This document shows positions 8,984 through 16,237 of a stretch of 64,000 nt of DNA, piece by piece. Positions within the stretch are counted from its first letter, which is position 1, and each line of letters begins with the position of its first letter. Source of the stretch: CAWKGV01 sp963849305 (GTDB lineage: Bacteria; Pseudomonadota; Alphaproteobacteria; Acetobacterales; Acetobacteraceae); assembly GCA_963849305.1 (NCBI GenBank), contig CAWKGV010000010.1, forward strand, positions 62,001 through 126,000, given 5' to 3'. The notes beneath the pieces are model-generated. The model had not been told where the DNA came from, made no database searches, and saw only the letters and a program-made list of their open reading frames with translations. Made by a program: the position numbers and the translations under genes.

Positions 8984-9681
8984 CCAGGCTTATCCGCATC
9001 GCCCTGATCGGTCTCGGCATGCTTGCCGGTGCCCGGACCTCCACCCCCTTGGCGTTGGCCGCCGGAGATCCGGCCGACGGCGCTAAGGCCTTCGAGGTCT
9101 GCTCGGCCTGCCACTCGCTGCGACCCGACCTGAACATGACCTGCCCGAGCCTTGCCAACGTCTGGGACCGGAAGGCCGGCAGTCTTCCGGGTTTCGACCG
9201 CTACTCGGCCGCGCTGAAAGCCTCCGGCGTGACCTGGGATGCGAAGACGTTGGACGCGTGGCTCGAGAATCCGGCCCGGTTCATCCCAGGTAACTGGATG
9301 ACCTATGCCGGCGTCCACGACCCGACGGTTCGGGCCGACTTGATCGCGTTCCTGCGCGCGATCGGCGAGACGCGCAACGGCGTCCCTGCCGTCAGCGTGC
9401 CGACCGCCTACACCGAAACGCCCAAGGACCTGAAGCGGCTCGCGCCGAACCGGCAGGTCACGGCGATCCGGAGTTGCCGCGATTCGTATTTCGTCACTAC
9501 CGCCGATGTGCGGACCCGTCCCTTCTGGGATGAAAGCCTTCGCTTCGAAACGGACGCCAGCCGCTTCGGCCCGGTCAGCGGGGCGCCGGCGATCCTGCCC
9601 GCCGGCATGTTCGGCGACCGCGCCGCGGTCATTTTCTCCAAGCCGGAAGAGATCAGCACTTTCATCAAGAGTAGCTGTTGA
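8980..9681 (+). CDS. Periplasmic c-type cytochrome with a C-terminal extension
   Basis: A single-haem cytochrome c of 233 aa, likely carrying electrons to or from the multicopper oxidase. Signal peptide LIRIALIGLGMLAG..ALA; haem motif CSACH at residues 41-45; WDRKAGSLPGF and NPARFIPGNWMTY (axial Met) follow the mitochondrial-type cytochrome c552 pattern. That domain ends near residue 125. The remaining 100 or so residues do not look like cytochrome: they contain a Cys (IRSCRDS) and end in ...IKSSC, so could form a second redox or metal site. ATG 8980 overlaps the oxidase stop. The cytochrome call is secure; the role of the extension is unknown. Confidence 0.85.
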   Translation: MTRLIRIALIGLGMLAGARTSTPLALAAGDPADGAKAFEVCSACHSLRPDLNMTCPSLANVWDRKAGSLPGFDRYSAALKASGVTWDAKTLDAWLENPARFIPGNWMTYAGVHDPTVRADLIAFLRAIGETRNGVPAVSVPTAYTETPKDLKRLAPNRQVTAIRSCRDSYFVTTADVRTRPFWDESLRFETDASRFGPVSGAPAILPAGMFGDRAAVIFSKPEEISTFIKSSC

Positions 9682-9725
9682 TGCAGCCGCCGAGTTTTGC
9701 CAGCCCTCTGGAGAAGGAACCACGC

Positions 9726-10187
9726 ATGAAACGCCGAATGTTCGCGACGATGCTGATGGCGGCGGCGGTCCCCGCGCCCGCGTTTCTCGGTCCGATGAGC
9801 GCGCGCGCCGTGTCGCCGATCCCGGTCACGCTCTATAAGAACCCGTCCTGCACCTGCTGCGAGGGGTACGCCCAGTATCTCGAGCAGAACGGCTTCAAGG
9901 TCGATGTAAGGCCGACCAACGATCTCGCCGAGATCAGCCGCAAGGCCGGCATTCCCGGGGCGCTTGAAGGTTGCCACACGAGTTTCATCGGCGACTATGT
10001 CGTGGACGGACACGTGCCGGTGAAGACGATCCGCAAGCTCCTCGATGAGAGGCCGGCGATCGCCGGGATCACGCTGCCGGGCATGCCGCCAGGATCGCCC
10101 GGCATGTCCGGCGAGAAGACCGGCCCGCTGACGGTGTTTGCGATTAGCCGCGACGGCACCCCGCCGCGCCTCTTCGACGTGAATTAG
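9726..10187 (+). CDS. DUF411 family periplasmic metal-binding protein
   Basis: DUF411 proteins (CopG-like) occur in copper, silver and arsenic resistance clusters. 153 aa from ATG 9726, which has a strong agaagga ribosome site; the frame is open back to 9678 but the extra residues are not signal-like. Signal peptide MKRRMFATMLMAAAVPAPAFLG; then VTLYKNPSCTCCEGYAQYL, with the Cys trio probably the metal site, and the family hallmark GALEGCHTSFIGDYVVDGHVP. The C-terminal half (TLPGMPPGSPGM) is the usual DUF411 ending. It sits 44 bases after the cytochrome gene. Confidence 0.88.
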   Translation: MKRRMFATMLMAAAVPAPAFLGPMSARAVSPIPVTLYKNPSCTCCEGYAQYLEQNGFKVDVRPTNDLAEISRKAGIPGALEGCHTSFIGDYVVDGHVPVKTIRKLLDERPAIAGITLPGMPPGSPGMSGEKTGPLTVFAISRDGTPPRLFDVN

Positions 10188-10201
10188 GAGGCACCTCCAA
10201 C

Positions 10202-10528
10202 ATGAACACAACGGTATCGCTTCCGACCGCTGCGGCAGGGCGCTGGTCGATCGCCCGGCTTGACCGGAACCGCATCGCGATCGGCCTGTTCGCGATCGGC
10301 GTAATCGCCGCCGGGTTGGCCTGGCAGTGGAGCTGGCTGGTCGCGGTTGGCGCGGCCCCGGTGCTTTTGAGTGTGGCGCCCTGTGCCGCGATGTGTACCC
10401 TCGGCCTCTGCATGCACCGGATGGGTGGCCGGTCGTGCGGCGCCAGCAAGGAGGCTCCGCACATGGCGCAGGATGATCCTGGACAAACGAGACTTCACCT
10501 GATCGCCGAATCAACCAAGGAGACGTGA
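10202..10528 (+). CDS. Small two-helix membrane protein of the metal operon
   Basis: Unnamed family, 108 aa. Two hydrophobic segments are visible: IAIGLFAIGVIAAGLAWQWSWL and VAVGAAPVLLSVAPCAAMCTLGLCMH. The second contains three Cys plus a Met and His, a likely metal-contact face. A further Cys lies in GGRSCGASKEAPH. A near-perfect aggagg ribosome site precedes ATG 10202, 14 bases after DUF411. Similar short membrane proteins occur in copper/silver and mercury clusters, and a metal-transfer role is inference. Confidence 0.65.
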   Translation: MNTTVSLPTAAAGRWSIARLDRNRIAIGLFAIGVIAAGLAWQWSWLVAVGAAPVLLSVAPCAAMCTLGLCMHRMGGRSCGASKEAPHMAQDDPGQTRLHLIAESTKET

Positions 10529-10529
10529 G

Positions 10530-10829
10530 ATGAAAACTCGACACAGGCTCGTCGTTGCGGTGCTCACCGCAGCCCTCGGCGGGCTGATCGTGCCGGCACT
10601 CGCCGAGGCACCCGGCGGCGCGCAGACAATGCCGGGTAACGGCATGGGCATGGGCCGCATGGAGCATGGAATGACGTCCGGTGGAACGATGTCCGGCGGC
10701 ATGATGGGCGGGATGATGTCCGGCGGCATGATGGGTGGCTGCGCCGGCATGATGCAGTCGATGAACGGTGCCGGCCGGCCGAACAGCCAGTGGCAGCAGC
10801 ATCCCCACGGTGGCACGACGCCGAATTGA
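10530..10829 (+). CDS. Met/Gly-rich secreted copper-binding-like protein
   Basis: 99 aa. Signal peptide MKTRHRLVVAVLTAALGGLIVPALAEA, then a mature part of repeated Met/Gly/Ser units (GMGMGRMEHGM, SGGTMSGGMMGGMMSGGMM) with a Cys and several His. Met clusters of this kind bind Cu(I) in the oxidising periplasm. It starts one base after the preceding stop and ends five bases before the DsbD-like gene. The repeats are near-identical in the DNA, so length could vary between strains. Confidence 0.65.
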   Translation: MKTRHRLVVAVLTAALGGLIVPALAEAPGGAQTMPGNGMGMGRMEHGMTSGGTMSGGMMGGMMSGGMMGGCAGMMQSMNGAGRPNSQWQQHPHGGTTPN

Positions 10830-10834
10830 ACCGA

Positions 10835-12943
10835 ATGCGTCTGATCCGCCTCGCCTCGGCGGGCCTCCTGCTGCTTGCGCTGACGGGGCCCGGGCGGGTC
10901 CACGCGGCGACCAGCGGGTGGGCGAGCGCGGCCCACGGGGCGGCGCGGCTCATTTCGGCGGTGCAGGCGACCGGCTCGAGCCGGCAGCTCGATGCCGCCT
11001 TGCAGCTCCGCCTGACCCCGGAGTGGCATACCTACTGGCGCAGCCCGGGCGATGCCGGCGTCGAGCCCTCGATCGACTGGCCGGGCTCGGAGAACCTCGC
11101 CGGGGCCAGGATCGCGTGGCCGGCGCCGCACCGGCTTCCGCCGCTCGCCGGCCTGGAGACGCAGGGCTACGAGGGTGGCGTGGTGCTGCCGATCGTGGTC
11201 ACGCTCGCGCATCCCGGCGCGCCGCTGCACCTCCATGCCGAGGTGGACTACGCCTCCTGCAAGGACGTTTGCATCCCATACCATGCCAGCCTGGACCTCC
11301 GGTTGCCGGCTGGGCTTGCAGTTCCCGGGCCGGAAGCGCCGGTGATCGCGGCGGCGCAGGCCCAGGTCCCCGGTGATCTCGCCTCAGCAGGGCTCGCGTT
11401 GCGTGGCGCGGTTGTCGGCGCGGCGAAGGGCGGCGCCGTTCTTTCCGTTCGGCTGGAGAGCACCGGGGCACCGCTGCGGGCGCCCGACCTGTTCGTGGAA
11501 GGCGTGGCGCAGGGCTCGCCTGGTCGGCCTGACGTCGTGATGTCGGACACCGCCCGGGTGGCAACCATGCGCGTGCCGATCCGGGAGAGCACCGCGGCCG
11601 CGCTCGCCGGCGGCAAACTTGGCGTCACGCTGGTCGATGGCATGCGTGCCGCGGAGGCCGACATCACGCCGCGGCTCGGCAGCCTGCCGCCGCCCCCGGA
11701 GCCGATGCTGCGGCTCGGCATCATTGGCGTCGCCCTGCTCGGCGGGCTGGTGCTGAACCTGATGCCCTGTGTGCTGCCGGTGCTGTCGCTGAAGCTGCTC
11801 GCGCTGGCCGGCTATGCCGGCGCTGAGCGCCGTGCGGCTCGCCTCGGCCTGCTTGCGACGGCGGCAGGCGTCGTTGCCTCCTTCGGCGTGCTCGCGGCGG
11901 CGCTCATCGTGCTGAAAACCGCGGGCGACGCGATCGGCTGGGGCATCCAGTTCCAGCAGCCCTGGTTCCTCGCCGGGATGGCGCTCGCCACGACGTTGTT
12001 CGCGGCGAGTCTCTGGGACTGGCTGCCCATCTCCTTGCCGGGCCGGGTTGCCGGCGCGGTCGGCGGCATGCGCGGGCGCGGAGGTCTCGGTGACGCTTTC
12101 CTGCTGGGCGCTTTTGCGACGATGCTGGCCGCCTCCTGCTCAGCCCCGTTCGTCGGCACCGCCATCGGCTTTGCGCTGGCGCGCGGGCCGCTGGATATCT
12201 TGCTGGTGTTCGGCGCGCTTGGCCTCGGCATGGGGGCGCCGTTCCTTGCGATTGCGCTGGCGCCGGGGCTGGTGGCGTGGCTGCCGCGGCCGGGGGCGTG
12301 GATGGGGTGGCTGCGCCGCGTCCTCGGCGTGGCCCTGCTCGGCACGGCCGTCTGGCTGCTCTTCGTGCTCGCGACCGAGTCCGGGGCAAGCGCCGCGCTG
12401 ATTGCCGGCGCTGCCCTTGCCGTTTTGCTGACCGTTCTCGCCTGGCGTCACCGACAGCCCTCCCGCCGGTTGGCGGTCGGCGCCGTCGTCCTGGCCGCCG
12501 TCACGGTGCTGGTCCCGGCTCTGCGCGGCCAGGCCGTGCCGGTCGCGGCGCCGGCGTCGAGCGCTGAAGCCGGTTTGTGGCGGCCGTTCGATGCGGCGGC
12601 GCTGCGCGGGGCGGTGGCACAGGGGCGGATCGTTTTTGTGGACGTCACCGCCGCCTGGTGCCTGACCTGCAAGGTCAACGAGGCGACCGTGCTGGACCGG
12701 GCGCCGGTCGCGACCCAGCTTCGCTCACCGGGCGTCGTGGCGATGCGCGCGAACTGGACCCGCCCGGCTCCCGTAGTCACGGCCTACCTGCAAAGCTTCG
12801 GCCGCTACGGCGTGCCGCTCGATGTGGTCTATGGCCCCGGCGCGCCCGCGGGCATCGCCTTGCCCGAGCTGCTGACGCCGGCCGCCGTCATGGACGCCTT
12901 CCGGCGCGCCGGCCGCGAGCACGGCGAGGATGCGGCGGAATGA
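10835..12943 (+). CDS. DsbD/ScsB-type transmembrane thiol-disulfide transporter
   Basis: Moves reducing power from cytoplasmic thioredoxin to periplasmic proteins. 702 aa from ATG 10835. Order of parts: signal peptide (RLASAGLLLLALTGPGRVHA); an N-terminal periplasmic domain with C142 and C146 (YASCKDVCIPYHA); an eight-helix membrane core with C312 (LNLMPCVLPVLSLKLL) and C435 (AASCSAPFVGTAIGFALA); and a C-terminal thioredoxin domain with C609/C612 (TAAWCLTCKVNEATVL). All three Cys pairs needed for the relay are kept. The long N-terminal domain is as in ScsB, which goes with copper tolerance. Its stop overlaps the next ATG (ATGA). A degraded copy of its C-terminal coding region lies at 15211-15300. 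Confidence 0.88.
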   Translation: MRLIRLASAGLLLLALTGPGRVHAATSGWASAAHGAARLISAVQATGSSRQLDAALQLRLTPEWHTYWRSPGDAGVEPSIDWPGSENLAGARIAWPAPHRLPPLAGLETQGYEGGVVLPIVVTLAHPGAPLHLHAEVDYASCKDVCIPYHASLDLRLPAGLAVPGPEAPVIAAAQAQVPGDLASAGLALRGAVVGAAKGGAVLSVRLESTGAPLRAPDLFVEGVAQGSPGRPDVVMSDTARVATMRVPIRESTAAALAGGKLGVTLVDGMRAAEADITPRLGSLPPPPEPMLRLGIIGVALLGGLVLNLMPCVLPVLSLKLLALAGYAGAERRAARLGLLATAAGVVASFGVLAAALIVLKTAGDAIGWGIQFQQPWFLAGMALATTLFAASLWDWLPISLPGRVAGAVGGMRGRGGLGDAFLLGAFATMLAASCSAPFVGTAIGFALARGPLDILLVFGALGLGMGAPFLAIALAPGLVAWLPRPGAWMGWLRRVLGVALLGTAVWLLFVLATESGASAALIAGAALAVLLTVLAWRHRQPSRRLAVGAVVLAAVTVLVPALRGQAVPVAAPASSAEAGLWRPFDAAALRGAVAQGRIVFVDVTAAWCLTCKVNEATVLDRAPVATQLRSPGVVAMRANWTRPAPVVTAYLQSFGRYGVPLDVVYGPGAPAGIALPELLTPAAVMDAFRRAGREHGEDAAE

Positions 12944-13554
12944 GCTTCTATCAGCGCCAGATAGTGCCCCGGCTTACCCATCTGGCCATGCGGCAGAAGC
13001 AGTTTTTGCCGTACCGCCAGCGCGTGATCGGGGCGGCCGAGGGCCGCGTGCTCGAGATCGGCATCGGCTCGGGGCTCAACCTGCCGCTCTACGGACCGTC
13101 AGTTCGCTCGGTCATCGGGCTCGAGCCGTCGCCCGAGCTGTTGCGCATGGCGCGCGGACGAGCCGTTCCCGCTTCGGTCTCCTTCGAATTTCTTGAAGCC
13201 TCGGCCGAGGCAATACCGCTGGATGAGGGCAGCTTCGATACAGTCGTCACGACCTGGACGCTCTGCACCATCCCTGACGCGCGGCGCGCGCTGTCCGAGA
13301 TGCGCCGCGTGCTCAAGCCGGGCGGCGCTTTGCTGTTCGTCGAGCACGGCCGCGCGCCGGAGCCTGGTGTCGCGCGCTGGCAGGACCGGCTTGACCCGCT
13401 GTGGTCACGTCTTGCCGGCGGCTGTCACCTCAACCGGAAGATGGACAATCTGATTTCGGACGGCGGGTTCCGGATCGCGTCGCTGACCAACGCGCGGCTG
13501 CCGGGGCCGCGCACCCACACCTTCCTCTATGAAGGCCGCGCGCTGCCGGCATGA
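12940..13554 (+). CDS. Class I SAM-dependent methyltransferase
   Basis: 204 aa, cytoplasmic. SAM site VLEIGIGSGLNLPLY; acidic strand-2 residue in GLEPSPELL; FDTVVTTWTLCTIPD and RVLKPGGALLFVEHGRAPEPGVARWQDRL give the post-core motifs. The FVEHG..P..ARWQDRL..W..LAGGCHLNR pattern matches the UbiE-like/METTL7-type group of small-molecule or thiol methyltransferases. It overlaps the DsbD-like stop by four bases and so is part of the metal operon. A Cys near HLN could be involved in substrate binding. Methylation of a metalloid or a thiol is plausible but not shown. Confidence 0.8.
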   Translation: MSFYQRQIVPRLTHLAMRQKQFLPYRQRVIGAAEGRVLEIGIGSGLNLPLYGPSVRSVIGLEPSPELLRMARGRAVPASVSFEFLEASAEAIPLDEGSFDTVVTTWTLCTIPDARRALSEMRRVLKPGGALLFVEHGRAPEPGVARWQDRLDPLWSRLAGGCHLNRKMDNLISDGGFRIASLTNARLPGPRTHTFLYEGRALPA

Positions 13555-13589
13555 TCGCGAAATGCGACTAAAACCGGGAGCAATGCGCG

Positions 13590-13703
13590 ATGATGGGCCA
13601 CATGAGCAGCATGATGTGGGGCATGGGCCTCGTCTGGCTCCTCGTCATTGTCGTCCTCGTGGTGGCTGTCGCGGCCCTGGTGAAATACCTGTTTGGAGAC
13701 TGA
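13590..13703 (+). CDS. 37-residue Met-rich single-pass membrane microprotein
   Basis: A small open frame: MMGHMSSMMWGMG, then one strongly hydrophobic helix LVWLLVIVVLVVAVAALV, and a short charged end KYLFGD. A gggag ribosome-site-like sequence lies 11-15 bases upstream. The Met-rich and His-containing N-terminus resembles Cu(I) ligands, and tiny membrane proteins ending in KYLF are known next to copper-transporting ATPases and oxidases. It is 35 bases after the methyltransferase and 27 before the permease, in the operon direction. I think it is a real gene; function unknown. Confidence 0.6.
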   Translation: MMGHMSSMMWGMGLVWLLVIVVLVVAVAALVKYLFGD

Positions 13704-13730
13704 ACTCGAACCCGACGCGAGGAGGTCCCC

Positions 13731-14879
13731 TTGAGCCACGGAATATTGGGTGCGATCGGAGCCGCACTTTTCATGGCCTTTGCCATGGGCTGGGAAATCC
13801 TCTGGGCCTTGGTGCTCGGCTTCGCGCTGTCCGGCGTCGTCCAAGCGGTTGTCACCAAGGGAGAGATGGGCCGGCTTCTGCCGGACAGCCGCACGCGCGC
13901 GATTCTGCTTGCAAGTGGCCTCGGAGCGGCCTCGTCCTCTTGTTCCTATGCCGCCGTGGCACTCGCCCGATCGCTGTTCCGCAAGGGCGCTGACTTTGTC
14001 GCCGCGATGGCGTTCCAGTTCGCTTCGACCAACCTGGTGCTGGAACTCGGCGTCATCCTTTGGGTGTTGATGGGATGGCAGTTCACGCTCGCCGAGTTCG
14101 TCGGCGGACCGATCATGATCGTGCTGCTGACCGTGTTGCTGCGGCGGGCGATGACGCCGGCGCGCCTCGCCGAAGCGCGGGCCCAGGCCGAGCGGGGCTT
14201 CGCCGGACGCATGGAGGGCCACGCCGCAATGGACATGTCGCTCTCGGGCGGCAGCGTGCTCTCGCGCGCTCTCTCGCCGCGGGGCTTCACCGCGATCAGC
14301 CATTTCTACGTCATGGACTGGGCCAGCGTGTGGGCGGACATCGTGCTCGGACTGCTGATTGCGGGTGCGCTCGCGGTCTGGGTGCCACACGGCTTCTGGA
14401 CCAGTCTGTTTCTGTCGCACGACCCGGTGTGGTCGAGGATCGTCGGGCCGCTGATCGGACCGGTCGTGGCGGTCATTTCCTTCGTCTGCTCGGTCGGCAA
14501 CGTGCCGCTTGCGGCGGTGCTCTGGAACGGCGGCATTAGCTTCGGCGGCGTGGTCGCGTTCCTGTTCGCTGACCTGATCGTGCTGCCGATCATCGATATC
14601 TATCGCAAGTATTATGGCGCCCGCGTCGCGGCGCTGCTGTTCGGCCTGTTCTACGCGGCGATGGCAGGCGCCGGCTACATTGTCGAACTCCTGTTCGGAG
14701 CACTCCGCTTGGTGCCGAAAGGGCGTCGCGTACCAGTTCTGCACGAGGGCGTGAGCTGGGACTATACGACCGTACTAGACATCGTGGCACTAGCGCTGTC
14801 TGCCCTCCTTGTGTGGCGCTTCCTGAGGACTGGCGGACCTGACATGCTCAGAATGATGTCGGCCGAGGTTGAGTCCTGA
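13731..14879 (+). CDS. ArsP/UPF0718-type permease (TTG start)
   Basis: An inner-membrane permease of the PF03773 family (some members export organoarsenicals), 382 aa with about eight to ten membrane segments. Conserved motifs are GLGAASSSCSYAAVALARSLF, FASTNLVLELGVILW, FVCSVGNVPLAAVLWNGG and FADLIVLPIIDIYRKYYG; the SCSYAA Cys and the VCSVGNVP loop are family hallmarks. The central loop (RMEGHAAMDMSLSGG) is Met/His-containing. The TTG start is fixed by a perfect AGGAGG at 13720-13725, five bases upstream. Last intact gene of the metal operon. The transported species could be a methylated product of the upstream methyltransferase (inference). Confidence 0.82.
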   Translation: MSHGILGAIGAALFMAFAMGWEILWALVLGFALSGVVQAVVTKGEMGRLLPDSRTRAILLASGLGAASSSCSYAAVALARSLFRKGADFVAAMAFQFASTNLVLELGVILWVLMGWQFTLAEFVGGPIMIVLLTVLLRRAMTPARLAEARAQAERGFAGRMEGHAAMDMSLSGGSVLSRALSPRGFTAISHFYVMDWASVWADIVLGLLIAGALAVWVPHGFWTSLFLSHDPVWSRIVGPLIGPVVAVISFVCSVGNVPLAAVLWNGGISFGGVVAFLFADLIVLPIIDIYRKYYGARVAALLFGLFYAAMAGAGYIVELLFGALRLVPKGRRVPVLHEGVSWDYTTVLDIVALALSALLVWRFLRTGGPDMLRMMSAEVES

Positions 14880-15047
14880 GGACGGAAACGCACATGCCGA
14901 AGTCTGAGAATACGTTGCTAGCCGGGATTTTCTCACAAGCAGTTAGGTTACACTCACCTCCGAGATGACTCGCATCTTGTCCAGGATAATTAACGATGCA
15001 GCCAATACCGAAGGCGCAGCCGACTCCGCCGCAGAACGACTTCAGCC

Positions 15048-15210
15048 GTAGCGCTCGACCAGGTCAGCCTGTTCCTCGCCGGACGGCTCACCGACAACGT
15101 TGGGGCCTTTATTCAAGGCACCTAATCGGGCACCGACAAGGCCTTCAGCCTGGATAACACCGACATCCGCCTGACCGCGCCGTACGACGTGGGTGGCTCG
15201 GAGCTTCGCG
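15048..15210 (+). pseudogene. Remnant of an outer-membrane/haem-associated protein
   Basis: In one frame this reads LDQVSLFLAGRLTDNVGAFI, QGT, stop, then SGTDKAFSLDNTDIRLT. The pattern of an amphipathic strand followed by GAFIQGTYSG...LDNTDIR resembles beta-barrel or high-spin-haem proteins that often accompany cytochromes. A stop codon (at about 15123) interrupts it and neither end is present. It ends directly against a fragment of the DsbD-like gene. Family name is tentative. Confidence 0.4.
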
Positions 15211-15300
15211 ACCAGCAAAGTCAACGAGGCGACCGTGCTGGGCCGGATGCCCGTCGCGACCTGGCTTCGCTCGCCGGACGCGACAAGCCGAAGCAGGTGA
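15211..15300 (+). pseudogene. Duplicated, degraded fragment of the DsbD-like C-terminus
   Basis: Reads TSKVNEATVLGRMPVATWLRSP against TCKVNEATVLDRAPVATQLRSP in the DsbD-like gene at about 12665-12735. DNA identity is high, but the second thioredoxin Cys is now Ser and the frame ends shortly after in unrelated sequence. So this is a piece of a second dsbD/scsB-type gene, or of a duplication, left after rearrangement. Confidence 0.6.
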
Positions 15301-15459
15301 GCCACTTCGACTGATCACCCCGGGCCATTGGCTCAATGGATTGCAACCCCTTTCGCGGGCGGTTCGCCTCGGAAACCAGGGCCGGACCGCGATGGATTTC
15401 AAAGGAGGGCTCGTGCCGATGCCGCGTGTTCTTCTTGCCCGCATGTCCTGTCAATGTCC

Positions 15460-15479
15460 GGTAGTGTCTCAGTTTGAAA
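15460..15479 (+). repeat. Left terminal inverted repeat (20 bp)
   Basis: Perfect complement of 16135-16154. The merR stop codon (15469-15471) lies inside it, so the repeat encodes the last residues of the regulator. Confidence 0.9.
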
Positions 15480-15870
15480 CCCGATCGTCCTCAATCAGTG
15501 GACAAACGCAGTCAGCGCTTTCCGGAGGCGTCTGACGCAGGAGCCGCTTGAGGCGCCCTTGCAGGGATCGCAGCCGGCGCAGTTCGCCTTCCACTTGCGC
15601 GAGATGATGCTCAATCAGTTTGCGAGTGAGGGCGCAGGGGGACTTATTTCGTGACGCTTCGACGATCTGCCGAACTTCTCCAAGGTTAAAACCAAATTCC
15701 TTGGCGTGCTGGACGAAGTGGAGCAAGGCCACTGCATCCGTTCCGTAGAGGCGATATTCGTTGGCGGAGCGCGCAGGGGGACACAGGAGGCCGTGCGCTT
15801 CGTAGTAGCGGATGGCGGAGGGCCGAAGTCCGACCCTCCGCGCAAGCTGACCAATGGTCATCAAGGCCAT
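15469..15870 (-). CDS. MerR-family metal-type transcriptional regulator
   Basis: About 133 aa. Winged helix-turn-helix at the N-terminus: MTIGQLARRVGLRPSAIRYYEAHGLL and ANEYRLYGTDAVALLHFVQHAKEFGFNLGEVRQIVE, typical of MerR. A dimerisation helix follows (HHLAQVEGELRRLRSLQGRLKRLL), then a Cys loop with CALTRKL earlier and DCVCPLIED at the end. One mid-protein Cys plus a terminal CxC resembles zinc- and other soft-metal-sensing MerR proteins, but the exact metal cannot be told. Starts at ATG 15870 or 15861 are possible. It is 21 bases downstream of the small Cys-protein gene, and both lie inside the mobile element. Confidence 0.85.
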   Translation of the reverse strand: MALMTIGQLARRVGLRPSAIRYYEAHGLLCPPARSANEYRLYGTDAVALLHFVQHAKEFGFNLGEVRQIVEASRNKSPCALTRKLIEHHLAQVEGELRRLRSLQGRLKRLLRQTPPESADCVCPLIEDDRVSN

Positions 15871-15891
15871 CAAGCAGCCCCATTCTCACCG

Positions 15892-16065
15892 CTACTCGGT
15901 GGCCGGAAGTTTGCCGCTGCGGACGAGAGTGACGAGCTGGTTCCACTCGGCATGGCTCAACCGAACGATGTTGTCGACCTCGCCGATCCTGACGCCCTCG
16001 GCCTCGATGACCACCTCCGGGCAGGCATCGCACTCAGGGCATAGGCTGAAAGTGATCGGTTCCAT
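15892..16065 (-). CDS. 57-aa conserved protein with CxxCxxC motif
   Basis: MEPITFSLCPECDACPEVVI, then EAEGVRIGEVDNIVRLSHAEWNQLVTLVRSGKL. The CPECDACP motif suggests binding of a metal or iron-sulfur centre; the rest looks like a small alpha/beta domain. ATG 16065 has a strong aaggaga ribosome site. The frame extends upstream to a TTG inside the right terminal repeat, but the extra residues are unlikely. First gene of a two-gene unit with merR. Function unknown; small partners of this type do occur beside MerR regulators. Confidence 0.7.
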   Translation of the reverse strand: MEPITFSLCPECDACPEVVIEAEGVRIGEVDNIVRLSHAEWNQLVTLVRSGKLPATE

Positions 16066-16096
16066 AGCTTCATCTCCTTCCGCCCACCGAGATGGG

Positions 16097-16119
16097 GGTT
16101 GAAGCAGGTTGAAGGTCAA
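16097..16119 (-). promoter_or_regulatory. Candidate promoter/operator of the mobile merR unit
   Basis: Read on the minus strand: a -35-like TTGACC (16114-16119), overlapping two direct copies of CTTCAACC (16107-16114 and 16097-16104) separated by two bases, upstream of the 57-aa gene. CueR-type promoters also begin TTGACCTTC with a long spacer. A good -10 is not obvious, so this remains a candidate. Confidence 0.35.
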
Positions 16120-16134
16120 TACCGCCCCAGAGAT

Positions 16135-16154
16135 TTTCAAACTGAGACACTACC
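16135..16154 (-). repeat. Right terminal inverted repeat (20 bp)
   Basis: Exact inverse of 15460-15479, followed directly by the 8-bp duplication CAATGTCC at 16155-16162. Confidence 0.9.
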
Positions 16155-16237
16155 CAATGTCCTGTTAGAGGTCAGATCGAGAAATAGGGCCGGAATGGAA
16201 GCAGACAGAATTCGCGAATGAAAACATCCGGCTAGGA

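Larger units (their letters stand above)
14880..15459. other. Decayed stretch after the metal operon
   Basis: Apart from the two gene fragments at 15048-15300 I see no intact gene. Bases 14880-15047 hold nothing I can name. Bases 15301-15451 keep an open minus-strand frame, but it is short and Arg-rich and matches nothing I know. The last eight bases (15452-15459) are the left target duplication of the next element. Confidence 0.4.
15460..16154. mobile_element. 695-bp transposase-less element carrying merR and a small Cys-protein gene
   Basis: Bounded by perfect 20-bp terminal inverted repeats: GGTAGTGTCTCAGTTTGAAA at 15460-15479 and its exact complement at 16135-16154. The flanks carry an exact 8-bp direct repeat, CAATGTCC, at 15452-15459 and 16155-16162, as expected of target duplication on insertion. 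No transposase is inside; the only genes are a MerR-type regulator and a 57-aa Cys-motif protein, both on the minus strand. This is the structure of a non-autonomous mobile insertion cassette mobilised in trans. Eight-base duplications and ends starting GG are made by several IS families (e.g. IS6, ISL3, IS1595); I cannot tell which. Direct reading of the ends and duplication makes the element call strong. Confidence 0.88.

Noticed and set aside
15301..15454. Minus-strand frame MTGHAGKKNTRHRH and on, considered as a small gene
   Set aside because: Short, Arg-rich, no ribosome site, unlike any family I know, and lies in debris beside the mobile element.
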